Below, in pieces: positions 1-11,515 of a DNA stretch of 64,000 nt. The position numbers and the translations under genes are program-made. Position 1 is the stretch's first letter. The number at the start of each line of letters is the position of its first letter. Origin of the DNA: Tubulanus polymorphus (Eukaryota > Nemertea > Palaeonemertea > Tubulaniformes > Tubulanidae); NCBI RefSeq assembly GCF_964204645.1, contig NC_134032.1, positions 14,502,275 through 14,566,274 of the forward strand, in the 5' to 3' direction. Below the pieces are notes generated by a model. The model made no database searches and was not told the origin of the DNA. It saw nothing but the letters and a program-made list of their open reading frames with translations.

Positions 1-2160
1 AGATTGATGAGGGATTAACTCCTACTCCTATTAGAACCAATCTCTCCAAACTGGAATAATAAATTGTGCTGTTATTTTTTAATGCAAAATGCTTAATATT
101 GATGATGAGTTTAGTGCGAGTTTGATGTTAACCCTTTCAGTGCGGTGTATAATTCACCCACCTACCCTGCAGTGCGGTGTTTCTATATAATCATTAAAAA
201 AATTAAATCGTTGTAAATATATGCTACTAATGGTACACCGCACTGTGGTGTAGATGTAATATCTGTTTTACATTGTGCTGCAGCGTAGATGCTATAAACC
301 GGTATGCCCATAATACATCGCACTGCTGGGTAGATGCTGTATGATGCTTATGAGGTGGATTCAGGACCCAGTTTCACAGTTCTGAACCTAGTTCCACAGT
401 TGTATCAGTTAAAATCCGACTCAAAGGATTAAATTTATTGAGTCAAATCTAACCATGAACACGAAAACTGGGTGCAGGTCATGTTTCACAAATAAGTATT
501 TCATTGACTTTTTAAATCAATTTCATGAAGTTGTTTTATGAGTTCAGGTCGATCCTGACTTATTATCTGTATATTCAAGCAGTATTGTGTGTCAGATATA
601 ATCTTGATGAGGTGACGACCCGAATTTTTCAAGGGCCAAAAAAACATTTTCCAAACGCGATAAAAATTGACGCGAAGGTTGTGTGTGTGTGTGTAAAGTA
701 TTATCAATAATTTGTATGGTTTAATGTAAAACTCAGGGATAAAGAAGGAATACTCAAATACGACAGTCGGATCTCAATTCAACATACCCCCCTCCCCCTC
801 CCCCTCCCCCTCTCCCCCTCCCCCCAATCAGAACCCAGTTCCACAGCTGTAAGTTACACACTTGCCAATAGCTCAATATTCTAACACTAAAAGTCAGAAT
901 TGTACTGTCACATATCTAACTTAAACAGGGTTTGGAATTCTCCCACCCCCCTCCAACAACTGCCCCTCCCCTGCCCAATCAGGTTTTTGCTGTAAAGAGG
1001 TTCGACTGTACATTGTAACAATGTATTACATTTGGAGAATACTTTTCGTAATACATCGTATTTGTATAGAAAATTTGTATATAGTGCAATAAAGTATATA
1101 TAATGATATACAATGTAAACAACAATGTACAATATTGTATATACTATTAATTTATTAATCTAGGCCCAGTTCCACGGTTACGAGTAACAGTCTGAGTTAA
1201 AATCAATTCATTTTCGATGAGTTAACTCCGAGTCAAATTTAACTCACAACTGTGGAACTGGTTCCTGGATATTTATTTGTTAGAGTTATTTGAAGGTGTT
1301 GTTTGATGAGTTCGTTTAGCGACCAGTTTATGAATAGATCTCGACCGTGAGTTCAATTTTAACTCAGAGTGAAATTCTAACTTATGTGATAAATTATGGA
1401 ACTGAGAACTGGGTCCCAAGGTCGTGGTTCTAAGAAGAACTGGGTCCTTTGGAAAGTGAGTCCTCATTTACTAATATAGTTTGAATACAATTCGGTCGTT
1501 AACTCAATTTTATCACGATCTTGATAAAACATGAATAAAAATTCAGTCAATACGAGTTTATTTTTTAGGGCACACAGCGGTCGTATCGCAAATACTTGAG
1601 AGTATAATGACCCTGGAATTTTCATATCTGATCAAAAAAAAAAATCTAGTTTTGGACCAGATTTTTATGCTTGATAGCAAAAAAACAATGTATATCAGGT
1701 GATCTGAAGACAATTAGATATCATTTCAAGCGCAAAACATACAATGTAATAATAGAGCATTATGTATGATGTACAATGTATTTATATGATGTATCAATAC
1801 AACGCGATGTACAGACAATGTACATGTATATAAGTAAAACATGACAGACTTGCATTATATATGTACATTATATAAGACTGGTTACCGGTAGAGAGAATGT
1901 ATTTAAGGGAACCAGTCTAATGATTGTTTTCTAGTCTCTGTTAACTAATTAAGGGTATTAGAAATCCTTAATTGGTTAATGTTAATGGTTTTTCATGAGT
2001 GTAATATAAAAACCCATAATGTATTAATGAATTTATCACAGTAATTACAGAACGTAATATATGAAATATATTGAAGAAAAAAGTGAGAATAAATAAATAT
2101 TGAAAAATAGAATAGATTACAGTTGTCTGTTTTATTGGAGTTGGTTCCAGTTCCATTGTC
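1..2160. other. Intergenic, repeat remnants
   Basis: No gene recognised. Contents: a fragment of the TTAA/CCCTTTCAGTGC MITE family from about 128 with decayed GCACTG/GGTGTAGA pieces to about 345; a C-rich (CCCCTC)n stretch near 785-826; a palindromic CAGTTCCAC element at 1163-1268; A/T-rich unique sequence elsewhere. The short open frames here show no family signature. Confidence 0.6.
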
Positions 2161-2170
2161 AGAGGTCTAA

Positions 2171-2710
2171 CAGGCGTGTCCCGGGTTCGAACCCAGTAAT
2201 TACTGATACTGATTCTGAATGGTCCTGATGCTGAATAGAGGATGTACAGGGGTGTCCCGGGTTCGAATCCAGTAATTACTGATACTGATTCAGAGTGGTC
2301 CCGATGCTGGATAGAGGATGTACAGGGGTGTCCCGGGTTTGAATCCAGTGATTACTGACACTGAAACAGAGTGGTCCTGATGCTGAATAGAGGATGTACA
2401 GGGGTGTCCGGGGTTCGAATCCAGTGATTACTGACACTGATTCAGAGTGGTCCCGATGCTGAATAGAGGATGTGCAGGGGGTCCCGGGTTTGGACCAGTA
2501 ATTACTGACACTGAATCAGAGTGGTCCCGATGCTGAATAGAGGATGTACAGGGGTGTCCCGAGTTCGAATCAAGTGATTACTGACACTGATTCAGAGTGG
2601 TCCTGATGCTGAATAGAGGATGTGCAGGGGTGTCCTGGGTTTGGACCAGTAATTACTGACACTGAGTCAGAGTGGTTCTGATGCTGGATAGAAGATGTAC
2701 AGGGATGTCC
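2171..2710. repeat. 76-bp tandem repeat with B-box-like core
   Basis: About seven copies of a 75-76 bp unit. Each contains GGTTCGAATCC or a close variant, then AGTAATTACTGA, a TGATGCTGAATAGAGGATG block and a GTCCCGGG junction. Unit starts fall at 2185, 2261, 2337, 2413, 2488, 2563 and 2639. The GGTTCGAATCC core matches the tRNA B box (internal RNA polymerase III promoter) but no cloverleaf or clear A box is present, so this looks like a satellite grown from a tRNA-derived element. Confidence 0.85.
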
Positions 2711-3650
2711 CCATCTCAGTATTGAGATGCAGCAGTTCAAATAGATGTTAAACTATATCAAAATCATTCAATTAGAATTGTCATTATTTATTTTGATACA
2801 TATAATTGATGAAAATAATATTGGTATGAATCTTGATGTGGACTGAATGTAGATACCTGGTTGCCATCTATGGGAATTTTCTGGAACTAACAACTTAAAC
2901 AATCAAGTTCAATGAATGTCTGCATTCCTGGGTTCGAGCCCAGTAATTACTGAAGGAGATTCATCAGCATGGTCCTGCTGCTGAATGGATGATGTACAGG
3001 GGTGTCCCGGGTTCGAACCCAGTACAATTACCGACACTGATTCAGAGTGGTCCTGATGCTGAATAGAGGATGTACAGGGGTGTCCCCATCTCGGTAATGA
3101 GTTGCAGCAATTCAAATAGATGTTAAACTTTATCAAAATCATTCAATTAGAATTGTCATTATTTATTTTGATACATATAATTGATAAAAATAATATTGGT
3201 ATGAATCTTGATGTGGACTGAATGTAGATACCTGGTTGCCATCTATGGGAATTTTCTGGAACTAACAACTTAAACAATCAAGTTCAATGAATGTCTGCAT
3301 TCCCGGGTTCGAGCCCAGTAATTACTGAAGGAGATTCATCAGCATGGTCCTGCTGCTGAATGGATGATGTACAGGGGTGTCCCGGGTTCGAACCCAGTAC
3401 AATTACCGACACTGATTCAGAGTGGTCCTGATGCTGAATAGAGGATGTACAGGGGTGTCCCCATCTCGGTAATGAGTTGCAGCAATTCAAATAGATGTTA
3501 AACTTTATCAAAATCATTCAATTAGAATTATTAGATTTATTTTGATGCTTATAATTGATAAAAATAACGTTGGTATGAATCTTGATGTGGACTAAATGTA
3601 GATACCTGGTTGCCATCTATGAGAATTTTCTGGAACTAACTAGATAGAGA
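2709..3650. repeat. 375-bp tandem duplication, 2.5 copies
   Basis: A unit of about 375 bp starting near 2709 is repeated near 3084 and in part from 3459. Each unit carries two of the GGTTCGA-type blocks plus an AT-rich spacer beginning CAATTAGAATTGTC. The first two copies are nearly identical over their full length, so the duplication looks recent; the third is truncated and more diverged. Confidence 0.85.
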
Positions 3651-3689
3651 ATGTACAAGGGTGTCCCAGGTTCGAACCCAGGAATTACT

Positions 3690-3750
3690 GACACTGATGC
3701 CGAGTGGGGATCACGAATTATGCCATCAGGTTCGAATCCCTGTCGGGTAG
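3690..3750 (+). repeat. tRNA-like SINE fragment
   Basis: GCCGAGTGGGGATC followed 20 nt later by GGTTCGAATCCCTG resembles the A and B boxes of a Leu/Ser-type tRNA, but the spacing and arms do not make a complete tRNA. A related piece with GAGTTCGAATCCTGG lies at 47,770-47,790. Most likely a decayed tRNA-derived SINE head. Confidence 0.4.
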
Positions 3751-3851
3751 GATGGTTTAACTCGGCAATGAAGAGTCGGCCCAATCAAAAGACGTCGATA
3801 AAACAAAAACTTGTAACAAAACGAAAATAAAACTTTATTCTTCATCGTTTT

Positions 3852-5405
3852 TTAACCTAAATACTTCCATACAACGAACATGACGAGACAAGTAGCGATC
3901 ATCCCGATAGCCATGATTATTTTATCCTGATACGTTCGTTTTTCTATCAGACGCATAACCGTATTCGATAGTCCGAGCGTATTAGCAATGTCTAGAATAC
4001 GCTTCTGAGCGCCTTTCAACGTGTGACGCTGATCGCGTAGATTCGTCAGGATTCCCGAGCCGTGATCGATCAGATTATCCATCTCTCTGTTCGACGTGTG
4101 TAGACGATTGTGATGTTGGAGGGCGTGGTCTATCATGATTGACGTGTCGGCGTCGTTCGTCGTAAACGTACGCGACATCAGAGCCTCTCTTTCACGTTCC
4201 TCTTCTTCTCGTTGATATCTGAAATTAAACGCGCGAAGTTGTTACTTAGAAATAAAAATTAGCTTGTAGATAGATATGTGGGTAATTTATTTTTTATTCT
4301 AAAGCTTCTTCAATAGAATCTGTCAGTCAGGTGAGAAAATGTAGGAAGGATCCAATGTCTGGCAGCCAAACTAAGCGTCGTAGTCTCCTTCTTGCTGTTT
4401 CCATTCTGGCTTTTAGACAAATAATGAACATCTGGCAACCAAACTAGGCTGACGGGCATGCTAGAGTGGTGTATTTGGCTCGGGGTGGGGTGTAGGCTTA
4501 GTGAGGGGAGGGTGGGGTGTAGACTGAGTGAGGGGCGGGTGGGGTGTAGATTGAGTGAGGGTAGGGTGTAGGCTGAGTGAGAGGAGGGGTGGGGTGTAGA
4601 CCGAGTGAGGGGTAGGGCAGGTTGTAGGCCGAGGGTTGGGGGTGTAGGCTTAGTGAGGGGAGGGTGGGGTGTAGACTGAGTGAGTGGCGGGTGGGGTGTA
4701 GACTGAGTGAGGGGCGGGTGGGGTGTAGACTGAGTGAGGGTAGGGTGTAGGCTGAGTGAGAGGAGGGGTGGGGTGTAGACCGAGTGAGGGGTAGGGCAGG
4801 TTGTAGGCCGAGGGTTGGGGGTGTAGGCTTAGTGAGAGGAGGGTGGGGTGTAGACTGAGTGAGGGTTGGGGGTGTAGACCGAGTGAGGGGTAGGGCAGGT
4901 TGTAGGCCTAGGGTTGAGGGTGTAGACTGAGTGAGAGGAGGGGTAGGGTGTAGACCGAGTGAGGGTTGGGGGTGTAGACCGAATGAGGGGTAGCGCAGGT
5001 TGTAGGCCAAGGGGTGGGGTGTAGGCCGAGGGGTGGGCTGTAGACCGAGGGGTGGGATGTAGAGGACCGAGTGAAGGGTAGGGCAGGCTGTAGGCCGAAG
5101 GTTGGGGTGGGATGGGGCCGTTCTTACCGTTTATGCTGTTGATTTCTCATTGCCGCCTGTAAATGTTGACAGTCGTATTTAAGTTGATCTATTCTGAGTT
5201 TAGCGTTGGCTCGTCGCGTCGCCGGTTCTTTATTGACTAAAATCTCGAGACGTTCGCAGTTACTGACGACCTGATCGATACGAGCTCGAACCTCATTCTC
5301 TACGAGGTGTACGTCGTCTCCCGTAGCCTGCTCTAAACGAGACAAACTATTCTGAACCTCGTGAACCATTTTATTGGTCTGATGATAAAGTGATTCCATC
5401 GCCAT
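3852..5405 (-). CDS. GOSR2: Golgi SNAP receptor complex member 2 (membrin)
   Basis: Qb-type SNARE for ER-Golgi and intra-Golgi membrane fusion. Two coding exons, 5128-5405 and 3852-4218, with donor GTAAG at 5127 and acceptor TTTCAG before 4218; the split codon (phase 2) keeps frame and gives about 214 aa, the length of human GOSR2 (212). Family landmarks seen: N-terminal helix with [13 protein letters not shown], the [10 protein letters not shown] and [13 protein letters not shown] blocks, the linker ending [11 protein letters not shown], the SNARE motif with [14 protein letters not shown], and a C-terminal anchor of about 17 hydrophobic residues ending KYLG. The ATG at 5405 is followed two codons later by a second ATG; either could start. 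Two small upstream exons on the same strand (5874-5892, and about 6065-6125, both followed by good donors) may be 5' UTR joined to an acceptor before 5422. The intron holds a minisatellite. Confidence 0.95.
4491..5100. repeat. G-rich minisatellite in GOSR2 intron
   Basis: Repeats of about 28 bp built on GTGTAGACTGAGTGAGGGG with interspersed GGGTGGGG runs, organised into a higher-order unit of roughly 160-180 bp (block starts near 4491, 4649, 4828). G-runs are on the + strand, so the GOSR2 pre-mRNA is C-rich here. The open frame across it encodes only Ser/Leu/Pro/Thr repeats and is not considered coding. Confidence 0.9.
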
Positions 5406-5514
5406 GATGCTGATGATCGGTCCTGTGATCAGCTAACTATTCTTATAAATCCTGTAGAAAAGTAAGAATTGCGGATAATTAAGTCTATATTCGAGCACAT
5501 ATTGCCAGACCAGT

Positions 5515-5765
5515 ACAGGCGCGGATCCAAAATTTTTTCCAGGAGGGGGCTCATAAAAAATGTTAATGTAAAACTGCCGACTAAAATCTCTAATGATAGG
5601 GGGCCTGTACGGCATATTGTTTAGCCAAACATAAGCTGATATGGTACCAATTATGTGCCCACTTTGTCTTGAGTACATTCTTTCAAGAAAACAATTGAAA
5701 AATTTTTGGTTACTGAGCAGGGGGTCACGACCCCTGAACCCCCCCTCTCTGCACCTGCTAGTTCC
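5515..5765. mobile_element. hAT-like MITE remnant
   Basis: Left end CAGGCGCGGATCCAAAATTT and right end (read on the other strand) CAGGTGCAGAGAGGGGG look like diverged CAGGNGCRGA termini common in hAT-type non-autonomous elements. No convincing 8-bp target duplication, so only a tentative call. Confidence 0.4.
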
Positions 5766-5879
5766 ATATTTTCATGGGTTGGGAGAAAGAGTGAAAGTCA
5801 AATTTGAAAGGAAAGAGAGGGGAGAGATTTGAAAGAGGCAAAGAACGACACGAGGAGGGAGAGGGATAGTTACCTAATC

Positions 5880-7740
5880 GTTGGTGGCAAGCCTGAAAAA
5901 ATATGTGAGAGTGAAACTAAGCCACAGACAGATGAGATTACTGACACAGATTACAGGAAAAGAGGAGTTGCCCTGGACAGCCTGGATGAATTAAGTTAAG
6001 AAGAGTGAGAGAGAATGAGATGACCTGATCATCTGTCTCGTGGTAAGAAATCAAAAAAGTTTACCTAATTCTGAATCGCTCTGTCGAAGCTTCTCGAATT
6101 CTGTTCCGTCGCTGTTTTTTTAAAGCTTCTCCTTTTGTTTCTATTATCACAGTCAATCTGTTTTAAAACTGACGTGTCTAATAGCTCTAATGTACGAAAA
6201 TTACTTCCGGGTTCATTTATTTCCGGGTTACCGGAAGGTGCTGCCCCCTCAGAGAATTCACAGATTACTCGCGTGCCAAAGAAGAATCATACATTTAGAC
6301 TGTCAAGTGCTGCCACTATATTAAGCATTAGCGGTGAGTATGTGAATTAACATATCATTTGTTTTAAGTAATTTTACAGGTTTGTCAGTTACTGACGTCG
6401 CCCAGTACGTCCTGTAGTTAGATGGAGAACGTGGAGACGTTGTCATTCTGGTTTTCGTGTTCTGTGTGAGGGCGTGTAGAGGGCAGTATTACCTGGCTGG
6501 CTCATTGTCTGGTGTTCTCGGCATGTGACCGGCGACAGAGAGCTGTGAAGCTTTCGGACATTAGTTTTGTTCCGTACCAGGTTTTCATCGCTCTTCTCTT
6601 TTTCACAATCCAGGTATCGACAAAAGACGATGCAAGAAGAAGATGCCCGATGACCATTAAACGCTAGGAGACGATGGAGGGATGCGGCAGATTCAGCCGC
6701 CACCAAGATCCTGGCCGCCACTGAACTCGGCAATCTTGAACGTTAAGTTGATACACATGTAAGTTTCGATTATAACTCTATGATAAAGGATTGTGTGACT
6801 AAAGAATGTTGTTCTTTTAATCATTTCAGCTTCGACGAAACCCAAGAAGACGAAGAAGGAATGCTGTAGATTCAACTGCCGTCAAGAAAATCCACTGAAC
6901 TCGGCAATCTTGTAAGACTGAGGCACTTCCTCAAGTACATTAATACCTGTCATTTAGGTATAATTGTTGTTGTGGGATAAAACGACATGTTCATGTCAAT
7001 TGTTCATAAATCACTGATTTATTAAGGTCCTATCGAATATAGTTTAGCTTTTTCTTGATAATTGAGGAGATATCCTCAAAATCGATGTCATTTGAAAAGT
7101 TGACATGATAGATCCGTATTTTTCATGAAATATAACTACGTAGGTGTCAGTTATGTTGACCTCATGAATTGACAAATTCATAATCCTAGACTTCGGTGTT
7201 TTATGCATCAAAGTTTATAATTTTTTGTGTATTTTGTTATTTTCCTGTTGATGCAAATTGTATAAATCAGCTGTAGTGGAAATGTATTGTATATTAAAAC
7301 TTCAAAATACCTTACATGTAACTTTTGTGGTTTTAAAGTTAGTACAATTTCATACATAGTAATAGAAATAAAATTACTATTAAAATTTGAGAAAATAAGC
7401 TAAAAGTTAATGACATGATATGATGTGTGAAAATAAAATGATGTAAGAATGTAAATCAGATTGCTAAATCCTACGCTTTCCAGAGTATTTGGCCAGGTTT
7501 ATCTCTGGTTTTAGTGTGGGGGACATGGACAATTGAGTCCATGGTGGTTTTTTCTGCTTAAGCCCCTGTGTTTTATTCTTGCAATCTTCTTTTTTTCAAC
7601 TCTGATAAATAATTCCACCAACTGGTCCCTCGACAAGCTTTCACACGTTCAGAATACATGATTATGTGATTATATCAACGGCAAGACCAAACATGAAAAC
7701 ATGACAGACAATAAAATCTTTCATTGCGAATTAGAGAAAC
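5880..7740. other. Unassigned stretch with two similar candidate exons
   Basis: Two + strand segments, 6614-6758 and 6830-6911, each start after a CAG acceptor and stop before a GTAAG donor. They share CACTGAACTCGGCAATCTT and a GATTCARCYGCC block, so they look like a duplicated exon of an unrecognised transcript. The second is open in one frame, the first is stopped in the matching frame. The rest is A/T-rich unique sequence. Confidence 0.3.
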
Positions 7741-7772
7741 TTTATTCATAAACAAATTCATATTCTAATAAT

Positions 7773-7778
<6 letters not shown>

Positions 7779-7811
<33 letters not shown>
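7779..7811. repeat. (TA)n microsatellite
   Basis: Uninterrupted TA dinucleotide run of about 33 bp in the 3' flank of the PLAAT-like gene. Confidence 0.95.
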
Positions 7812-7818
<7 letters not shown>

Positions 7819-8455
7819 ACATTCATCTCAATGATAATAAAGACTCCATTTTCAATTGTACAGGATCCAGTTGCCCGGTTGCGAGGCGAGATTTGAGATT
7901 TTTAACTCGCTCACAACTGTAGAACTCGGAATTTGTGTACATTTCACTCTGTTAGAATACATTTTCATCGTCATGTTATCGATATCTAATCTAAAGACAA
8001 TAATAAGCCTCGAACTACTGAAGCCTAGTTCACGTAGAAAGGTGACGCGCTTAATATAAAACGAGCATTTCTAAAACATTACACACGGCAATAATTTACA
8101 AATTTCAGACTGACGGCAATTTGAGGATCTCGACGAAAAACGACTCGTAAAAAGCCACACGAAAAAACAAAATAATACATTCAGACAAAAATACAGATAG
8201 GCAGTATATACGCTCGTCGATATACAATGTAAAAATGTACTACAATGTATTGATATCAGGACATGGATTGAATGCATACATTAATTACTTTAAATACACT
8301 GACAGTGATTACAATGTCTAACCCAATACACTGTAACTGGACCCTACATCCCCTGCTGAACCTGAACGATAAACCCCGGAGCAGGCTACAATGTAAGAGA
8401 TGGCCGAGAGATTACGACGTAAAACTACAATATAAGAGACAACTGTTGAGATATT

Positions 8456-9757
8456 CTAGCGAAGTAGACTATGATGATGATGATCCGTAGAATTGTTTCT
8501 AGGCGACGAATTGTTGCTACGTTGTTGTAAAGTCTGTTGTAACAATGCTTCGATACCGGTCATCATCGCGTTGTGAGCAGACGTAGAATTACTCGCGGCT
8601 GAGTCCGGTTTGCGGTTGAATTGAGAGAACATCGTCATCACGCCCAGAGCGATATCAGCCTGAAATATAAACCACCAGTTAAATAAACAATTTTATTTTT
8701 AAGTGTTGAATTTAACCCGTTCAGTACTGACTAATCAAAAACCCAAAAGTGCTGGGTCCAGTTCCACAGTTGTGAGTCAAGATTTGACTCATTGAAAATG
8801 AACTAACTCTTACTCACAATTGTGGAACTTGGTCCCGGAGATAATTTGAAAATTAGAAATTCCAACGCAGCGGCATATCGCTGGACAAATCTACACCGCA
8901 GGATTAAGAAAATAAATGCAGGTATAACTTAGTCACAAAGGATGCGGCATATTCACAGCATTGGTGTTCCTTTGAATCACCAGGGGGCGCAATGTATCAC
9001 TGAAGGTGAAATACAATTTCTACTGTGAAAGCGGCAGGGTAGTTAAACTAGTTTCCAGTTCATCCACCAGGTGGCATGACACCGGTTACTAGTTAATCTA
9101 TCCATCAGATGGCGATACTGATGGTTCTCAGCTGATAGTCGTGTCGTCCACCAGGTGGCTAGTTGTTACGTATCGATCCACTAGAGGGAGCTATATATTT
9201 ACCTGATCACTCCAGCCGACTCCGTACCTCCACTCCGTCACGTAGTGTTCACAGTTTCTCGTCAGTAAATTATACTCCAAGTTCTCTCCGAGTTGCGAAC
9301 GAGCTCGGGTTATAATCTCATCCACCGGTAGCGCCACCAGTCCACGTTCTTTAGCCGGCACTTCTCGATTGTTGACACGAACGCGACTGGCTCCGGCGAT
9401 GTCGACCAGATCGTCGAGACGACACGCGACGTTCTCCTGAGAGATTTCAGAGTTTTCGCCGGTGATGTGAATCGCTTTTCCATCGCCGACGTATAACGCC
9501 CAATGGCAGTAAATAGTACGATTGATTTCGATCAAATCCCCCGGCTCCGCCTGCAGGTCGCTGGCCCGTATAAAGTTACCGAGCGGGCTCATCAGAATCG
9601 GGGATCCGCCCCGCTGCGGATTCGCACCACCACGGGCTACTACATCCTCGGGCCGCCATGCCCGACGGGACGGTGGCGTCGACGGGCTGCTCAATCGTGT
9701 ATCACCATGACAACGGCGGCTGCTCTGATTATTATTGTTGTAGTTATTAGCTTCCAT
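8456..9757 (-). CDS. PLAAT: LRAT/PLAAT-type phospholipase/acyltransferase
   Basis: NlpC/P60-fold thiol enzyme of the LRAT-domain family; PLAAT (HRASLS) proteins transfer or hydrolyse acyl chains of phospholipids and make N-acyl-phosphatidylethanolamine. Two exons, 9203-9757 and 8456-8659, joined in phase 0 (donor CAG/GTAAAT, acceptor TTTCAG) give 252 aa. Visible: Asn-rich N-terminal extension of about 65 residues, EPGDLIEI, then HWALYVGDG with His85, His97 in AIHI, and the NCEHY box with Cys169, followed by RYGVGWSDQ. These match the His-His-Cys triad spacing of PLAATs. Odd points: the N-terminal extension, a Gln/Ser/His-rich C-terminus ending in four His, and no clear C-terminal membrane helix as found in mammalian PLAATs. 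An LRATD-like role is an alternative. The intron carries a CTCF-like motif cluster. Confidence 0.88.
8754..8837. mobile_element. Palindromic CAGTTCCACAGTT element
   Basis: Inverted ends GGGTCCAGTTCCACAGTTGT and the reverse complement of ACAATTGTGGAACTTGGTCCC about 84 bp apart, with GAGTTAACT-like inner motifs. Member of a short-palindrome family found throughout the window, here in the PLAAT-like intron next to a decayed piece of the CCCTTTCAGTGC MITE (near 8711-8750). Confidence 0.7.
8978..9191 (+). promoter_or_regulatory. Cluster of five CTCF-like motifs
   Basis: Five matches to the bilaterian CTCF core (CCASYAGRKGGCRS as remembered) in 214 bp, all in one orientation: 8978-8990 CACCAGGGGGCGC, 9064-9075 CCACCAGGTGGC, 9102-9113 CCATCAGATGGC, 9148-9159 CCACCAGGTGGC and 9178-9191 CCACTAGAGGGAGC. 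They lie in the PLAAT-like intron just before the exon 1 donor. Function is inferred only; related motifs occur near 59,780 and 63,120-63,700, so some may travel with a repeat. Confidence 0.45.
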
Positions 9758-11230
9758 TCACGGTTTGAAGTCGATGTGAAATGAAAAAAGTGAATTTTTG
9801 AACCGAACAAACGAAAATGTGTCTTGACTAGTCTTGTTTGTATAACAACAACGTAACGTTCTGCTGCTGCTGTGAACCAATAAAAACACGAATATTGCGA
9901 AATTAACAGCAAAAAGTCAAATGTCGATCACTATAATTATTAATGATAACTATCTTGTACTAATTACTTATCGATTGATTGATCTCAGGTGTTCAATAAG
10001 CCGTAAACACGCCGAAAAGTAAGATTCCGTTAGAGCGTTGATTTGTTATGGTTATAGAGATTCCTGGATATTTCTGGAAAATTACCCGCAGTCGTCGGCT
10101 CCCGGCGTCTATTTGACCTAGATAATTCGGCGCTTGGTTTTAACTAATTATTCATAAATTTATTATTTTACTCTCTATTTTTACATATTCAATAATAATT
10201 TGAAAGTTTTATTTGAAAAAAAAGATAGAATATTAACTAATAAATAAAAAGAATTTAACTTTGTATGACGCCGCGAACCATCAAATTGAATTCAATTCCA
10301 AATTTATTGGCAAAGGTAAAAGATTATGTTTACAACGTCAGATTCAAATAAGTTAATATATTTTAGTGAAAGAGAATAAAATAAGGTAATAATCAAATAG
10401 CTTAATGGTAATTTCTGAGTTAACCTGTATAATAATGATATGATATAAATTGAAGTCAAATCAAATTGCTTTATTCCACTCCAACCTCAAGGTCGTAGAC
10501 CGTGCACGAAGAAATTTGCGCAAGATATTTTAATTACACGAACTTATATTGGTAGACACAGGGTACCGCGGGTAATGCGCTTGTGACTAAGCTGACATCC
10601 AAACTCAGAAAAGAATTCTACCCCATTATCCGAAAAGGTAAGTCACAATTTGAAGAGTTGCCAAATAATTTTCAAGACTGACAACGTCATGAACGTCGTC
10701 GACACTTGTCACTGTTACTGCGGGGTAATAAATTTAGCCTACACTTATCAATCATCACTGACTGGAGCTTCAGATGGCTACCAGAATAGGAACTGCAACT
10801 GCAGTGCAAAATTACCCAACCCTATAGGCCGTGTCCGCGAAGTATCACACCTGCCTATTTGCATCAATCAATAAATTATTGAATAATTGACTTGTGTAAC
10901 TGAAAAATTTCCACTAATAATTAAGAAGACTGAGTGAGTATTTTAAACTACTGGATCCAGTTCCACAGTCCCTAGTTAAGATTTAACTCTGAGTTAACTC
11001 ATTTAAAATGAACTATCTATAACTCAAGAGTTAACTCTACCTCACAACTGTCGAACTGGATCCTGAGTTCAGAGTTAACTTTAACTCACAATTGCGAAAC
11101 TGGATCCTGAGTTCAGAGTTAACTCTAACTCACAACTGTGAAACTGGATCCTGGCAGTTACTCAAATGCCACTGTAGCATTCTCCATAGTAATCTTCTGT
11201 TTTATTGTAATTATTTCACAGATTGACACG
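9758..11230. other. Intergenic between divergent PLAAT-like gene and GEMIN7
   Basis: Contains the presumed promoters of both flanking genes but no recognisable core element. Palindromic CAGTTCCACAG elements lie at 10,953-11,064, followed by two further half copies to about 11,155, directly upstream of GEMIN7. An acceptor TTATTTCACAG ends at 11,220, implying an upstream non-coding GEMIN7 exon not located. Confidence 0.5.
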
Positions 11231-11515
11231 ATGGACGACATTGACCCGAATTTATCGACGGAGAATTTGGAAAAACAGCAAGAACAACGAACGTTTCTAC
11301 GCGAGCGTTTTCTCCGCGCAATGAACGGACTCGTAAACAAATCAATTCAAATTCAAATGTATGGTGAAACACGAGTGAACGCCGACTTCGGTAGCGCGGA
11401 TATCGAATTTCAGAAAATACACGTCTGTAACCTAGCAACACCGATGGGCGTGTTACCGAACGCATTGTTGCGAACAACCGATATCATCTCGTTAAATGTG
11501 GAATTAAGTTCATGA
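11231..11515 (+). CDS. GEMIN7: Gem-associated protein 7
   Basis: Sm-fold subunit of the SMN complex that assembles Sm rings on spliceosomal snRNAs, in cytoplasm and gems. Single coding exon of 94 aa (human about 131; the missing part is the poorly conserved N-terminus). Family blocks: LRERFLRAMNGLVNKSIQI, then ADFGSADIEFQKIHVCNL, TPMGVLPNALLR and the terminal TDIISLNV strand, all aligning with human GEMIN7. The start at 11,231 is chosen because a splice acceptor (TTTCACAG) lies just 10 nt upstream, so the in-frame ATG at 11,138 would be intronic. RPLP0 is convergent downstream. Confidence 0.92.
   Translation: MDDIDPNLSTENLEKQQEQRTFLRERFLRAMNGLVNKSIQIQMYGETRVNADFGSADIEFQKIHVCNLATPMGVLPNALLRTTDIISLNVELSS

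Noticed and set aside
2171-2710. Tandem tRNA genes
   Set aside because: B-box-like GGTTCGAATCC present but no acceptor stem, anticodon arm or A box at the right distance.
4498-5010. 170-codon Pro/Leu/Ser-repeat frame
   Set aside because: Lies in the GOSR2 intron minisatellite, no start context and no family.
11138-11230. N-terminal extension of GEMIN7 from the ATG at 11,138
   Set aside because: Hydrophobic, unlike any GEMIN7, and separated from the body by a consensus splice acceptor.
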